Assembly: GCA_904066235.2 (NCBI GenBank)
Contig: CAJFCV020000006.1
Span: 12,462,001 to 12,526,000, forward strand
From: Bursaphelenchus xylophilus
Taxonomy: Eukaryota; Nematoda; Chromadorea; Rhabditida; Aphelenchoididae
Direction: 5' to 3'
DNA: 64,000 nucleotides
The translations under genes and the position numbers were made by a program. Shown here in pieces: positions 22,801 through 33,802 of the stretch (position 1 is its first letter; each line of letters begins with the position of its first letter). The notes beneath the pieces were generated by a model that worked only from the letters and a program-made list of their open reading frames with translations, searched no databases and was not told where the DNA came from.

Positions 22801-25800
22801 TGAAACATTTTTTGTTATTTTGTCTGCACTGTGCGAATTTTTTTCTTTGTGCGGTGCAATAAAAAAATTGAACCTGCGCACTGTGCAACAAAAAAAAAGA
22901 TTTTTTTTGCACTGTGCGGAATTTTGAAAAAAAAATTTTTTTTTGTTTTTTCGAGAAATTCGACGCACCGCGCAAGATTTTTTTTCTTTTCAGCACAGTG
23001 CAATCAACTTTTTATTTTTGCTTGCACTGTGTGCTTTTAAAATTCAAATTTTTACTAAAAATGTTTTTTCAGCGACATAAGCGAGCCTCAACAAGCCATC
23101 TTGAAACACCACAAAGTGTTTTACAAGACCTACAAAGAAGCGGTCGCCTGCGACGCCTGCAAACGTCTTTTGAATGGGCTTTTCCTTCAAGGATACAATT
23201 GCAAAGTTTGTAATCAGAACTTGCATTACAATTGCCTCGGGCTACAAGTCTGCGCCGGCAGCAGACCGCGTCCCCGGCCTCGGACGTCGCATCAGAGCTT
23301 CAACGGAACACTGAATAATAATGTTTTGCAAAGGTGTAAGTGTCTAGTGTAATATCGAAAAGTGTGAAGTAAATGAGATTTTTATGACTTTGAAGGGTCA
23401 TAAGTATAATTTTTGGATTTTAGATATGTCTGGAGAGCGAGTTCAAGCAGTCCAATCAATTGCCTCACCGGACAGCGCAGTTTTGAGTTTTCAAAAAGAT
23501 GACGTCATCGAGGTGGTCCAAGAAAACCAGGATGGAACTATCACGGTAAAAACGACTAGAAATAATATTTAAAAGGATTTTTTGACAAGAAAAGATGTTT
23601 TATACATCAAAAACTGGAAATTTTTACATTACTTTAGGTGATTTTGCTCTCTAAAAGATCTCTCAAAAAGATCAATTTTGCCTTTGATTTTTGTGTTTTT
23701 ACTCTTACTAAAAAGAAGATTGTAGGTTCCAGGGATTTCGAAACTTCACGAGACGAAATTTTTTCGCTCTTTTTTCAAATCGAAACCGCCATTTCCCCCT
23801 CTCTTTTTCGTCGGATTTTTGAGGAAAAAGAGACGCCAACGGATGTTTTTTTCGTTATTTGATAGCATTTGGGAGAGAAGGCACGGAGTTTTAACGGCCA
23901 TATGATTTTTGAAAATTTTGTTTTTATTTTTTGAGATTTCATGGGGAAATGAGCAAAAAAATTTTTTTTGAAATATTGAAATTTGAAATTTTTTAGGTTT
24001 TAAAAGATTTTTAGATGTTTATATGAGTTCATGAGAGTTTTCTTTTTGATTTTTCAACAAAAAAATTTTAAAAATAAAAAAAAATTTTTTTTTTTGAAAA
24101 ATTTTAAAATTGAATTTTTTGAGGTTTTTAACAATTTTTAGACGTTTATATGAGCGTATGAGAGTCTTATCTTTGATTTTTCAACAAAAAATTAACAAAA
24201 AAATTAATTAAAAAATTTTTTAATTTTTTAAGTTGCAAAAATTGGATAAATTTCCCCTCAAGCATTGTTTGAAATGTCTTTTCCAAATAGAGAGAACCCT
24301 CTTTGGAGTTGTTTTATTATTCATCCTCTTGTATTCCGATATTTATTTTCCACCTTTTCCCATTTCGCTGGGTATGACTCAGAATGCGCGAACAGCTTTT
24401 TTTAGAGGGTTTTTTGATTAGTCCGGGTCAGCTTTTGGTCTTTTAAGAAATTTAGAGGCATTTTGGGAAACGATGTTACCGTAGGAGAAATTTTTTCGCA
24501 AAAATTTTTGTGATTCAAAAAACTTTTTATATTATTCTAGGGTCGGCTGATCCGAACTCCCTCGAAAATTGGTGTGATCCGCCGAGATTCGGTGCGTCGA
24601 GTCCCGTCGAACCAAGGATTCACTCCGACCGGATCGCAGACTTCGCTGGTCCAGAGGAGGTCATCTTTTAATCATCTAATTCAAGTGGATAATCTGCCAG
24701 CCGGAAGAATTTTGGTGAGATTTTTAATTTTTTTATCTTTCAAAATTTTTTTGACCCTTTGAAATTGATTTTTCAAATCTTGAAAATTAATTTTGAACAC
24801 TGATTTTTCCAAAATTTTCAATTTCAAAAAAAAAATTTTGATTTTTTTATCTTGCATATTTTTTGACCCTTTGAAATTGGTTTTTCAGCCTTTTAAAATT
24901 TATTTTAAGCCCTGATTTTTTCAAAATTTTCAATTTTTCAAAAAAATTTTTCAGCCCCGCCGCTCGACTCATGACCGAATTTCGGCCTCTTCCACCTCCG
25001 AATTCCCCATGAATATGCCGCTAATCAGCAGCGCCATCCTCGATTATCATTGTCCGGCCGAAGAGGACCGCCCCATCAAGGATTACCCCTGGTATTTTAG
25101 CAATTTGACCCGCGAAGAAGCCCAAAATTTCATCGAAAATCAGCCGGATGGCACGTTTTTGGTCCGCTGGAGCCAAACCCAGTCGATTTTGGCGCTGAGT
25201 GTGGCCTATCAGGGCGTGGCCAAGCACATGAAAATTGAATATGACACGAGTCGCAGTATGTACTACCTTCATGACTCCATTTTCTTCCATAATATCCCGG
25301 TAATTTTGAGATTTTTTGAATTTTCAAAAAATTTTTTTGGATTTACGTTTTTTGTCCATAATTTTGACGTTTTCAGTCCCTAATCAACTGTTATCGCAAG
25401 ATGGACCTCAGCGAGGGCTTCAAAAACATGTCCGGCACGTTGAGTGGGACGCCCTTCAGGACCACGCATTATCAGGCCGTCCATGCGTTCCAACACGCGA
25501 CAGATACACAGAAATATTTGGCCATCGAACCAAATGAGATGATTACGATCATCGACACGTCCGGAGAAGAAAATGGCTGGTGGAAGGGAGAAAGTGAGGC
25601 CACTGGCAAGGTGAGAAATTTTCTATATTGAGGAAGACAGCTGAAATTTGGAATTTTTCCGTAATTTTATATTGTAGTAGGCATGTGGTGAAAAAAATGG
25701 ATTTTTGAAGGAGGTTTTTCGGTTTGACGTCTGCAATGAGCTTCAAGAAGGTGAATAGGGCCTAGAAAAGAGTTTTTAACACTTTTTAGAAGTTGCAACA

Positions 25801-26334
25801 GAATGCCAAAAATTTTGAAAATTTGGCGGGAATTCAAATTTTTTGAAATTTTTTGGGCATTTTTAATCCTAATTTGAAATGTCCAGTGTGATTTGACTTT
25901 CTGGTATTAAAAATGTTGCATTTCTTCACATTTTGTATCAAAATTTTTCAATTTTTTAAATTTTTTCAGATCGGTTATTTCCCCTTGGGCTGAAATTTGG
26001 ATTTTTGAAGGAATTTTTTAGGTCTGAAGTCTGAAATGAGCTTCAGGAAGGTGAATAGGTCCTAGAAAAGAGATTTTGGCACTTTTTAGAGGTTGCAACA
26101 GAATGCCAAAAATTTTTGAAATTTGGCGGGAGTTCAATTTTTTAACAATTTTTGCGCATTTTTAAGCCTAATTTGAAATGTCAAGTGTGATTTGACTTTC
26201 TGGTATTAAAAATGTCGTATTTCTTCACATTTTTTATCAAATTTTTTCAATTTTTAAAATTTTTTCAGATCGGCTATTTCCCCTTGAGCTATGTCCGCGA
26301 AGTCCCTCCCTTCAACGACGAATTGATGACATGA
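13895..26334 (+). CDS. vav-1: Vav-family Rho guanine nucleotide exchange factor
   Basis: Twelve exons join to 948 codons: 13895-14089, 16522-16697, 17347-17719, 18157-18405, 21085-21327, 21958-22364, 23073-23335, 23424-23545, 24541-24714, 24955-25299, 25377-25610 and 26269-26334. Domain order is diagnostic of Vav: calponin-homology (1-120, MELWQQCVQWL), acidic linker with regulatory tyrosine (EEEDLYTEL), DH (about 175-365, with SVPMQRILKYH), PH (about 370-500), C1 zinc finger (HX12CX2CX13CX2CX4HX2C), a divergent SH3, SH2 with the FLVR arginine, and a C-terminal SH3 with GWWKGE. It should activate Rho/Rac at the membrane downstream of tyrosine kinases, autoinhibited through the acidic tyrosine. 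An acceptor CTTTTAG ending 17 bases upstream of the ATG looks like a spliced-leader site. A poly(A) signal lies at 26622-26627. Introns 1 and 4 are 2.4-2.7 kb and repeat-filled. Confidence 0.95.
15187..15432. mobile_element. Family A foldback MITE, copy 3
   Basis: Located in vav intron 1. TA-flanked; starts CAGTGGGGGACCTGATTCGG and ends AGGTCCCCACTG. Both TA dinucleotides and both arms are intact. Confidence 0.85.
17845..18075. repeat. GCACWGTGC array 2 (vav intron 3)
   Basis: About seven copies of GCACTGTGC or the variant GCAC[CG]GTGC, spaced by A/T tracts, between exons 3 and 4 of vav. Confidence 0.75.
20315..21039. mobile_element. GC-rich non-autonomous hAT-like element
   Basis: A 725-bp insertion in vav intron 4. 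Ends are inverted: TAGACATGGCTGGGGGGCC at the left, GGCCCACTAGCCATGTCTA at the right. It is flanked by a perfect 8-bp direct repeat CTTTAGAC (20307-20314 and 21040-21047). About 100 bp next to each end is almost pure GGCC/CCGG repeat, in stark contrast to the A/T-rich host. The interior has no coding capacity. The 8-bp target duplication is the hAT-superfamily size. Confidence 0.8.
21427..21870. repeat. GCACWGTGC array 3 (vav intron 5)
   Basis: About 15 units of roughly 30 bases of the form GACTGCACTGTGCGAAAATTTTTGGATT. Some carry GCACGGTGC. Units at about 21500-21600 and 21590-21690 are near-identical higher-order repeats. Confidence 0.85.
22415..23035. repeat. GCACWGTGC array 4 (vav intron 6)
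   Basis: About 18 copies of GCACTGTGC with a longer unit of roughly 85 bases containing GCGGATCTTTGAAACTTT(T/C)TGTTATTATGT. The array runs to within about 40 bases of the exon 7 acceptor. Confidence 0.85.
25695..26292 (+). repeat. 299-bp tandem duplication including the start of vav exon 12
   Basis: Two consecutive units (25695-25993 and 25994-26292) align throughout. Each ends with a TTTTTTCAG acceptor followed by the codons IGYFPL. In the first copy the frame then stops (codons for IGYFPLG and TGA at 25991-25993); in the second it continues as the real terminal exon. Confidence 0.85.
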
Positions 26335-27436
26335 CCAAACAACGTGAACCCCCCTCAATATCCACTCAAATCCCCCCACCTCAAAACGAGTATTTAGCCC
26401 GCCTTTCATGGTTAATTTATCAGTTATGTTGTTCGTAGTCTCCGATATCCCCAAATCGCTTATTCCACGTTATTTTGTTCGTTATTCTTAACCAGTAGCT
26501 AGCCATGACACTTGTACAGTAGGTCCAGAATACTAATTATTTTGTCTTTTGTATTTTTTCGATGATTTTTTTGCAAAAAGTCCGCGCATTTTCATGGTGC
26601 TATCCAATTTCGGGTCGAATTAATAAATAAAAAAAAATTTGTTTGGTTTTTTGTTGAAATTTTGTAAAAATGCTCTGCATAGGTCATATATTAATTGTAG
26701 GAAATTTAAGATATTGCTTTGCGATTGCCGCTAAGATATTCAACGATCTTTTTGTCGAGAGAGTACGCGAAATGAGGAGGGCGGTTAGAGAAAAGATCTT
26801 GTTTGTCTGTATCTTGGGGAATTTCGCAGGGAAAAAATTTTGATTTTTTGTGGAAATTTTTTTCAGCAGATAAGAAACAGAATTTCTAAACTTTCAACTA
26901 TTTAGAAATGCGCCAAATTAAAAAATTTTTTTTTTTTTTTTGAATTTTGCAAAAAATTTTAATTTCTGTTGAAAATTTCGTTTACACTCGCGGCAAAAAA
27001 GTCAAGAAAATATAAATTGTCGCTGCAAAAAAAAGGGAATTTTAACAGCGTAAGTTAAAAAATCCAAAACGTAATGTGGAAAATGGTCTTTTTTTTGTCA
27101 AACTGCATGTGCAAACCACTTTTTTCGCGATTTTTGCAGCGACACGCAAAAACCGCACAGTTTAAATTTTCAGAACTTTGCCCTCGAGCAGAATTTTTGT
27201 AGAATTATACGAATTTTTAGATTAAATTTCCGCCGAGTTTAGCCACAAACCCGTACTTTGTGACTTGCAAAAAAGCTGCACTACCCTTTCTTTGATTGCA
27301 AGAATTAATCATCTCGAGAATAAACATGCTTCTCGCATCGTAATCTTCTTTTTTCGAGCTTCCGAACGGGCCTTGGACTCCTTTAACCGCAAACAATTAT
27401 TTTTTAATAAAAACCCTCCGGTACAAATTTTGAAGT
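26335..27436. other. Intergenic: vav 3' UTR and family C fragment
   Basis: Contains the vav poly(A) signal at 26622-26627. A family C repeat piece covers about 26690-26880 (AAGATATTCAACGATCTTT and GAGAGAGTACGCGAAATG). The rest, 26890-27436, is A/T-rich with no exon recognised, and should hold the promoter of the first receptor gene. Confidence 0.45.
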
Positions 27437-30400
27437 ATGCGTCTGACTTTGCTGATACTCCTGCTAATTTATGCCAAAGTTTCGGACGCCTCCGACGATG
27501 AATATCGGTTAATTCAGACGCTGAAAGAGCGTTATGACGCGATCGAGAGACCGGTGGCCAATCACTCGGAAGCTGTGAATGTCTATGTGAGAGTGTTGTT
27601 GCAGCAAATTTTGGAAATTGTAAGATTGCTGAAGAAAAAAATTGAGTTTAGAAGAGAGCATCAGTCTGTCGGGAAAATAGTGAAAGCTATAAATTTAGCA
27701 TACGTTTTGAGTATAGGCCATATAACAATTTCTGAAAGTTTTAGCCCGCGCTTTACAAGCGCAGCCGAGATATTCAACGATATTTGCGGCCGAGAGAGCA
27801 CGTAAATTGCGGAGAGCGGTCAAAGAGAAAAGTACTTTTTTTGGGCCATAGCCTAGCCAGCTTCATGTGAAAAAGATTGAGTTTTCGCGGAAATATTATC
27901 CTCTACTAGTGCACGCCACGAAAAAAGCGGAAATAGAGAAATTCGCGCGAAAATGTTTTCGATATTTTATACGCTGAAACCTCTACAAATATAAAAGAAA
28001 AATGATTCCAAAATTCGAATAAAAGAAAAATTTATGTGTGAAAACGGCGGGAAAGCATAGAAAAAAATTGGGATTTGAAGAAGAACTTGGCCTTGACGTC
28101 GGAATTCTTTCCGAAACATCGAGCTGAGGCGATGTTGCCAACGTGGTGCAAGCTTTCCAGGCCTTGTTCTCCGTAGAGCCCCCACGAACCATGGGATGTG
28201 ACGAAGTCGGCAACGTGGGCTTCAAGGAGGTGCAACTTGTTGATCGCACGAAGTCCACTGTGTCTCCACGCGTTTGACAGCAGAAGAATGTCCCGTTCAA
28301 TGCAAGCCTTCGTGAGGTCATCTTGACCATGGACATCAACTGAGGCCCATTCATAAATCCTGTCCAGAGATGAAAACACGTCGCTGAAAATGGCAAATTG
28401 TGGGTTGCCATTTTCAGCTAAGCTCTTCACCAGCCTTCTCCCATCTCTGCCGTTCAGCATCGATTTGGAGAGATGGGAGGGTGCGATGTTGAGGTCATCG
28501 CACACGGCCTTCCATTCATCCGGGTTGTCCTTCTTCATCTCCTCTGCCAAAGAGTTCGTCAACCCCTGGAGGCAATGTAGTGGGGGACACACTACATCTT
28601 CCTGCAGAAGACTTATCAGAGGATCTCTGTAAGTCCTCTTCCCAGCGTCCGTCGTCATCGCCCTCTTGTGCTCTGCACGCTCCACGGTACAGTTGGGACA
28701 GAATTGGGTTGCTCCAGCCGCCTTTATACCCAGGATGAGAGGTACCACCTTCAAATCACTGCAAAGCAAGACCCGGCATGCAATTTGGCGGCCGGCAACC
28801 TCAAACTTCTTGTCCTTGCACAACCGGTTCAAGAAGTCGAGGCCTTTCTCACAGAATGTGATCAGGTTCTCCCGACTTTCCTTACCCGTGTACGCGCTCA
28901 GCAGAAGCACATTGAAGGGGCTCTGAGGAGCTGGGACTCCAGTGGGTATGAACAGACCCATCTTGACCAAGTTGGCTGCTCCATCTCCACCACCATCGGC
29001 CACGATCACAACATCCACCGCGTCCGGCATCCTGGTCGACCAGGCCGTCTCCACCAGACGTTGAACATAAAGTCCAAATGCCATGGACGGATTTGTCCAT
29101 CCCACCGAAGCTTCCGTGGTGTCCAATCCGCCGGCTGCCTCTATGAGATCCTTCTCCCGTTGCTTGACGTGGTGAAGGGGAGACCAGTTGACCGCGAACT
29201 TCTGTAGCCCCTTGTACTGAAATTCGGTCAACCGGTAGGCATTCTTTATGAAGAGTGCCACCTCGACGTCACTTTCAGGGGTCTCCGGTCGTATCTCCAT
29301 GGATTCTCCGATGTTCTTTTCCAATCTGGCGATTCTTTCAGCCCTCTGTTTCACGCCTAGCTCGTCTATCTTCTTCCTCTTCCTGGGCGAGCTCAAGGCC
29401 AACGCCCTTTCAGCCTTCTCCAACTTCTTTTCCAACTCGCTGTTCCGCAGACGCAACTGCGTCATTTCCTGCGTAAGTTGAACAAGTTGATTCTTGAGGA
29501 CTTCAACTTCAGACGACTGGGGAAAAACTGGAGGAGTTGGGGATTCGGTTGGTCTTGCTTGTCTTGCGAGGTTCCTGCACATCTCAGCTAACTTTATCTT
29601 CCTCTGCTTTATCCGTTTCAGCTTGTTTCGTGCCTTCTCCAGTGATTTCTTGAGGTTCTCCATCCTTTCCTGCAAAATGATGCAATAATCTATTGACAAG
29701 TGCCCTTTTCTATTGTCAAATTTCGAGATTTCTTTTTTACAACGTCCGCTAGGATGTTCCACACAATATCCATCCCTCAACGTACCACTAAAGAGCCCAA
29801 AAAAAAGAGAAATCTTACATTTTCTGGAGGTACGTCGGTAGATGGAAGATCAATGTTTGGGTCATTGCTAGATGTGCCGGGCTCCATGGATTCATGCATT
29901 TTATTCAACCAGACGTTCCTGCCGATCTCTGCTAACTTTATCTTCCTCTGCTTTACCCGTTTCAGCTTGTTTCGTGCCTTCTCCAGTGATTTCTTGCGTT
30001 TCTCCTTCCATTCCTGCAAAATGATGCAATAATCTCTTGACAAATGCCCTTTTTCTATTGTCAAATTTCCAGATTTCTTTTTTACAACGTCCGCTAGGAT
30101 GTTCCACACAATATCTATCGTTCAACGTACCACTAAAGAGCTCAAAAAAAAAGAGAAATCTTACATTTTCTGGCGGCACGTCGATAGATGGAAGATCAAT
30201 GTTTGGGTCACAGCGCGATGGGCCGGGCTCCATAGACTCATCCATTATATTCAACACTTGACACTGAAAACAACGTAATTTTAAAGATAATATAAATCCC
30301 GAAATTATTCCAAATCGCAGAGTTACAATACTATCTAACACAATATTCACTCGTTCAAAAAAATCAAGAAATATTGGGCGCAGCTCGAAATCTCTATTTC

Positions 30401-33400
30401 CAATTTTGCATTACGTTTTTCGTGGCGTGCTAGTGGAAATAGGCATGCTACTTTTTATGCCAAAATTCGCAAAAAAGTGTTACATTTTTTTTCCAAATTC
30501 CCACCTAAAAATCTCGGTTGTTTCTGCAGAGCTCGAGCTACAGTGGGGACCTGATCCAGTGGTTAAAAAACGTACCATTTTGCATCCAGGAAGCATCAAA
30601 AGTGTGGCAAAATGCTTCCTTCTCCAAGTCAAAAAACTTCGTTTTGTAAGGCCCTCACAAAAAGAGCGGGCGCGCTTTTGAAATCTGATGAGTTTTTTCA
30701 CTTGGGAATTGAGGTGTTTTGCCACTTTTTTGATGCTTCCTGGATGAAAAATTGTACGTTTTTTGCCACTGGATCAGGTCCCCCACCGCATAAAATCCTT
30801 TCAGAACGAGCGAAACCAAATGGTGACTCTCGTTATTTGGCTTCAACAGACCTGGAGTGACTACAAATTACGCTGGGATCCAGAAGAGTACGGTAATTTA
30901 ACGGAGATCAGACTGCCCGATGATGCTCTGTGGAAGCCGGATATCTACTTGTTTAATAGGTATAATTTCTTCAAAATAGTCTGAAGAAACGACGTATTTT
31001 ACCCAATCTTTAGTGCTGATGAGAACTTTGATGGCCGTTTTGCCGTCAACTTTGTTGTCCGCTACACCGGCGATGTTCTGCAAGCGCCCCCGGCTATTAT
31101 AAAGAGCTCTTGTGAGATTGATATTACATGGTAAGAATAAAAGGCATAAGAAAAAAATAATTTTGTGATTTAGGTTCCCATTCGATGAGCAGTTCTGTTT
31201 TTTAAAGGTATGTTTCTGGTATGGATTTTTTTAGACGAAATGTCACAAAATTTATTGGAAATTTGAAAATGTAAATATTTGTTACCAAGAATTTTTTTGT
31301 GTGGATTGTGGAAGCTAAATCTACTCTAATTTTAAATATTTTCCCGGGTATTTGACTAGTCTGGCAGGTCAGATGATTGGGCAGGGCCAACTTAAAAAAA
31401 TACTAATTAAAGTTTTGGATGCCAGACTTTACGACGGTGGCCCACCTGCCTTGTCAAGTTGGTCGAATTTTTGGCAATTAGAACGATCAGATTTTATTAA
31501 TTTCTAATCTGACTGGCGCCCAGTAATATTAATAATAATTTTTTATCATCTTGCCTTGTAAAATTGGACACTTGCCAACTTGGGCAGTCATACTGGAGAG
31601 CCGGGCAACTTTACTGGCCAGATTGGTCACTTGGGCAACTTGCCCGGTAAGATTGGTTAGTCAATCAACTTGCCCAGTCAGACTGATCCACCAGGAAATT
31701 TTGAGCGGCCAAATTCTGTTTTGTTACAATTTTTTTCCAATAGGCCAAAATGATGACAAAAATTCAAATTTTTTCATGCTCCATTTTCAGTACGGTTCCT
31801 GGACCTACTCTCGTCGGGAAGTGAACTTATTCATCGAGGACTCGCGGCTCTCCGAAGACAACAAAATGGACCTCCAATATTTTGTACCGAATGGGGCCTG
31901 GGATCTGATTGGGACCCCTGCAATTCGGAAACCCTCCGAATTCGACGGCGCGCTCTACGTAGAGCTGGTCTATTACATCTGGCTGCGGAGGAAGGTGCTT
32001 TATTATGGAATAAACTGGATTATTCCCAGCGTTTTGTTCCTGTTATGCACCATTCTTGGGTTTTCATTGCCAGCCGAGTCCGGGGAGAAAATCACACTTC
32101 GTAAGTCGTTTTATCATCGATTTTTCGACCAAAGGTATCGACCAAATTTCCTGTAGAATCCCAAAATCTTTTGTCGGTGATTCTTTTCCTCGGCATGGTG
32201 TCCGAAGTGACTCCGCCCACTTCGACGTCCGTCCCAATTATTGGGGCTTTTTTTGCCCTTCAAATGGTCTTATTGGGCTCATCCGTTATCATCACCATTC
32301 TGATCATCAATGTGGCATTCCGATCGCCAAAAACACATAAAATGACGCCGACTTTGCGATGCATCTTTCTCGAGTGGATCCCGTGGCTGTGCATGATGAG
32401 TCGGCCGGATGTGAAGTTTAATCGACCGGGGTGAGTGGAAGAAAAATCATAAGGGAAGTGGTCGAAATGCGACGGTTAAATTTTAATGGACCGTGGCATA
32501 GATTGCAATTTAATTTTTCACGAGTTTTCCAAGGCATATGGGAGATTTTTAGCTCGCGCTTTGAAGAAAAAAGCCGATATTTTTAGATTGAAAAGTTGGC
32601 CAAAATTCGTATTTTTTTTTTAAATTTTTGGCATGTAAAATTCACTTTGATTTCTTCTAAAAAATTTCAGCACTCATTTAGAAATTGCTAGTGAGACCTT
32701 ATACGATGAAAAATTTAGTAATTTTTTCATCGTATAAGATGTCATGCCTTATTTTTTCATCTTTCAATTACTTTTTTAAATCGTATAACATGTCACCCCT
32801 TATTTTGAACTTTTTTTATTTTTTTAACGGGATCTTCGGTTGGTTGGCCTTATCTGTGAGGCGGGACTCTTAAAAAGGCGGGATTTTTTGGGCTCAATCG
32901 TTTCTGCAAAGCGCGAGCTAAGAGTCTAGAGTAAGTTTTGGAAAAAAATAATCGCAACTTGTGCCAAGTTTCATAATCAATTTGAGTGTCGGACTTTGAA
33001 CACCTCGTTTTTACAAAGAAATTTCCAGCGGACCTCGCCGTTCCGCCAGCTCGACATTATCTAACACTTCAACCGCAAGCAGCAGTTCTTCGGAGTTTGG
33101 GAACATCAAAAAACTCCTTTCCACTCATCAAGCGGACTCTCAAGTCAAGGAAAATCTAATTGGCTCCTTAGCGAATATCCGGAGCATCTTAGCACTTCCG
33201 TCGCAAGAAGAACAACCGCTACTCGACGAAAATGACGACTCAGACGCTAAAAACGAAGATTCAGAGCCGGAAGAGGAGATTTCAACGGAAGAGTTGCTTT
33301 GCGAAACGATAAATGAGCTGCGAAACTATCTGAATGAGTCGAAAATCCGCGCTGAAGAAGAGGAAGAGGAGGAGATCGCCCAAGCCGATTGGCGATTCAT

Positions 33401-33530
33401 GGCCATGGCTATTGATCGCGTTTGCATGTTTGTTTACGCATTTCTATCCATCGCGCTGCCCGTTGCAATGTATTGCAGTATTCCGGTGAAAGAGGAAGCG
33501 GCGGAGGAGATTGAGGCTATGGATTTTTGA
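27437..33530 (+). CDS. Nicotinic acetylcholine receptor-like Cys-loop subunit, copy 1 (non-alpha)
   Basis: Seven exons, 27437-27619, 30805-30959, 31014-31130, 31174-31207, 31791-32100, 32157-32430 and 33029-33530, join to 524 codons. A signal peptide (MRLTLLILLLIYAKVSDA) precedes the ligand-binding domain. The Cys-loop has the canonical 13-residue spacing (C-EIDITWFPFDEQF-C), followed by GSWTY and four TM segments. M2 reads EKITL...LLSVILFLGMVSEV and points to a cation channel. Loop C (PNGAWDLIGTPAIRKP) lacks the vicinal cysteines of alpha subunits, so this is a non-alpha subunit; nematode ACR-9/ACR-14-type orphans are the likeliest relatives. The cytoplasmic loop is Ser- and Glu-rich. Intron 1 carries a complete DNA transposon on the opposite strand. 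A poly(A) signal lies at 33571-33576. Confidence 0.88.
27657..27911. repeat. Family B end fragment and family C fragment
   Basis: At 27657-27685 a lone family B end (TCAGTCTGTCGGGAAAATAG) is present without its partner. From about 27735 to 27880 runs family C sequence (CCGAGATATTCAACGATATTTGC, GCGGAGAGCGGTCAAAGAG). Both lie in intron 1 of receptor copy 1, just before the transposon. Confidence 0.55.
28032..30245 (-). CDS. Transposase candidate, RNase-H-like, unplaced superfamily
   Basis: Exons 30165-30245, 29819-30013 and 28032-29669 join to 637 codons. The N-terminal third is basic and coiled-coil (KSLEKARNKLKR[IV]KQRKIKLAE, then a leucine-heptad stretch). The C-terminal part carries spaced acidic motifs typical of RNase-H-fold transposases: VVIVADGGGDGA, then LLCSDLKVVPLILG followed by a CPNC zinc-knuckle-like pair and HK, then PPLHCLQGL and finally GEQGLESLHH. 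I infer D, D and E from these motifs as catalytic. Similar unnamed proteins are known in nematodes and cnidarians, but I cannot assign a named superfamily. Exons 1-2 and 2-3 contain a partial internal duplication. The alternative is a domesticated gene, but intact TIRs argue for a mobile element. Confidence 0.7.
29690..30255 (-). repeat. 346-bp tandem duplication inside the transposon gene
   Basis: The block containing intron sequence ACAACGTCCGCTAGGATGTT, the donor and the exon end coding DPNIDLPS[IT]DVPPEN occurs twice, about 346 bases apart (around 29740-29880 and 30085-30230). The KSLEKARNKLKR exon start is likewise present in exons 2 and 3. Confidence 0.8.
30541..30788. mobile_element. 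Family A foldback MITE, copy 4
   Basis: Starts CAGTGGGGACCTGATCCAGT after TA, with the inverted arm ending GGTCCCCCACCG. It lies 14-16 bases before the exon 2 acceptor of receptor copy 1, so its right end abuts the splice signal. Confidence 0.8.
31350..31730. repeat. TTGACCGGTCA-related array (receptor copy 1, intron 4)
   Basis: Degenerate units such as AACTTGCCCGGTAAGATTGG and CAACTTGCCCAGTCAGACTG. Non-coding. The following 50 bases up to exon 5 are conserved with receptor copy 2 (AATAGGCCAAAATGATGACA). Confidence 0.6.
32550..32924. mobile_element. Family C element with both ends
   Basis: Left end TTAGCTCGCGCTTTGAAGAAA and right end TTTCTGCAAAGCGCGAGCTAA are inverted, enclosing about 330 bases in intron 6 of receptor copy 1. 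Inside, 32699-32739 is a separate near-perfect hairpin (CTTATACGATGAAAAA... TTTTTTCATCGTATAAG). Confidence 0.6.
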
Positions 33531-33671
33531 TGAGGAATGAAGTTTTGGGAATGTAAAAAATGTAAATACGAATAAAAATGATTTTGGTTTTAACTTGAGA
33601 GACTGTAACTAACTGGACATCATCAAAAGAAGAAGAAATTCCTAAAAAAAGTAGAGATTTTTGCCTTATTT

Positions 33672-33801
33672 ATCAGTCTGTCGGGAAAATAATGTGGATC
33701 GCTTTGCGACGGCTAGCCGCGGCTGGAGACTTGGTGCACGGCTGCGACGAGGGGATACATTTGACTGCGACAAATCCACATTATTTTTTCCCGACAGACT
33801 A
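33672..33801. mobile_element. Family B foldback MITE
   Basis: Inverted ends TCAGTCTGTCGGGAAAATAA and TTATTTTTTCCCGACAGACT enclose about 90 bases. Located between the two receptor genes, directly beside the family G element. Confidence 0.75.
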
Positions 33802-33802
33802 A

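Larger units (their letters stand above)
27912..30429 (-). mobile_element. Complete DNA transposon with TIRs and 6-bp target duplication
   Basis: Ends are perfect inverted repeats for 14 bases (CACGCCACGAAAAA / TTTTTCGTGGCGTG). A gapped second block shared by both ends (GGAAATAGAGA...TTTCG) extends the TIR to about 50 bases. The direct repeat CTAGTG flanks the element on both sides (27906-27911, 30430-30435). Its 2518 bp hold one three-exon gene on the minus strand and little else. It sits in receptor intron 1 in antisense orientation, so it need not disturb splicing. Intact ends, target duplication and an open coding frame suggest recent insertion. Confidence 0.85.

Noticed and set aside
14200..24240. 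Long A/T tracts in vav introns as periodic A/T clusters (PATC-like)
   Set aside because: Tracts such as those at 14200-14420, 17045-17330 and 24050-24240 are visible, but a 10-base periodicity cannot be judged by eye; autocorrelation of AA/TT dinucleotides would be needed.
28668..29207. 179-codon plus-strand open frame
   Set aside because: It is the shadow of the transposase gene on the minus strand, which has motifs and splice structure.
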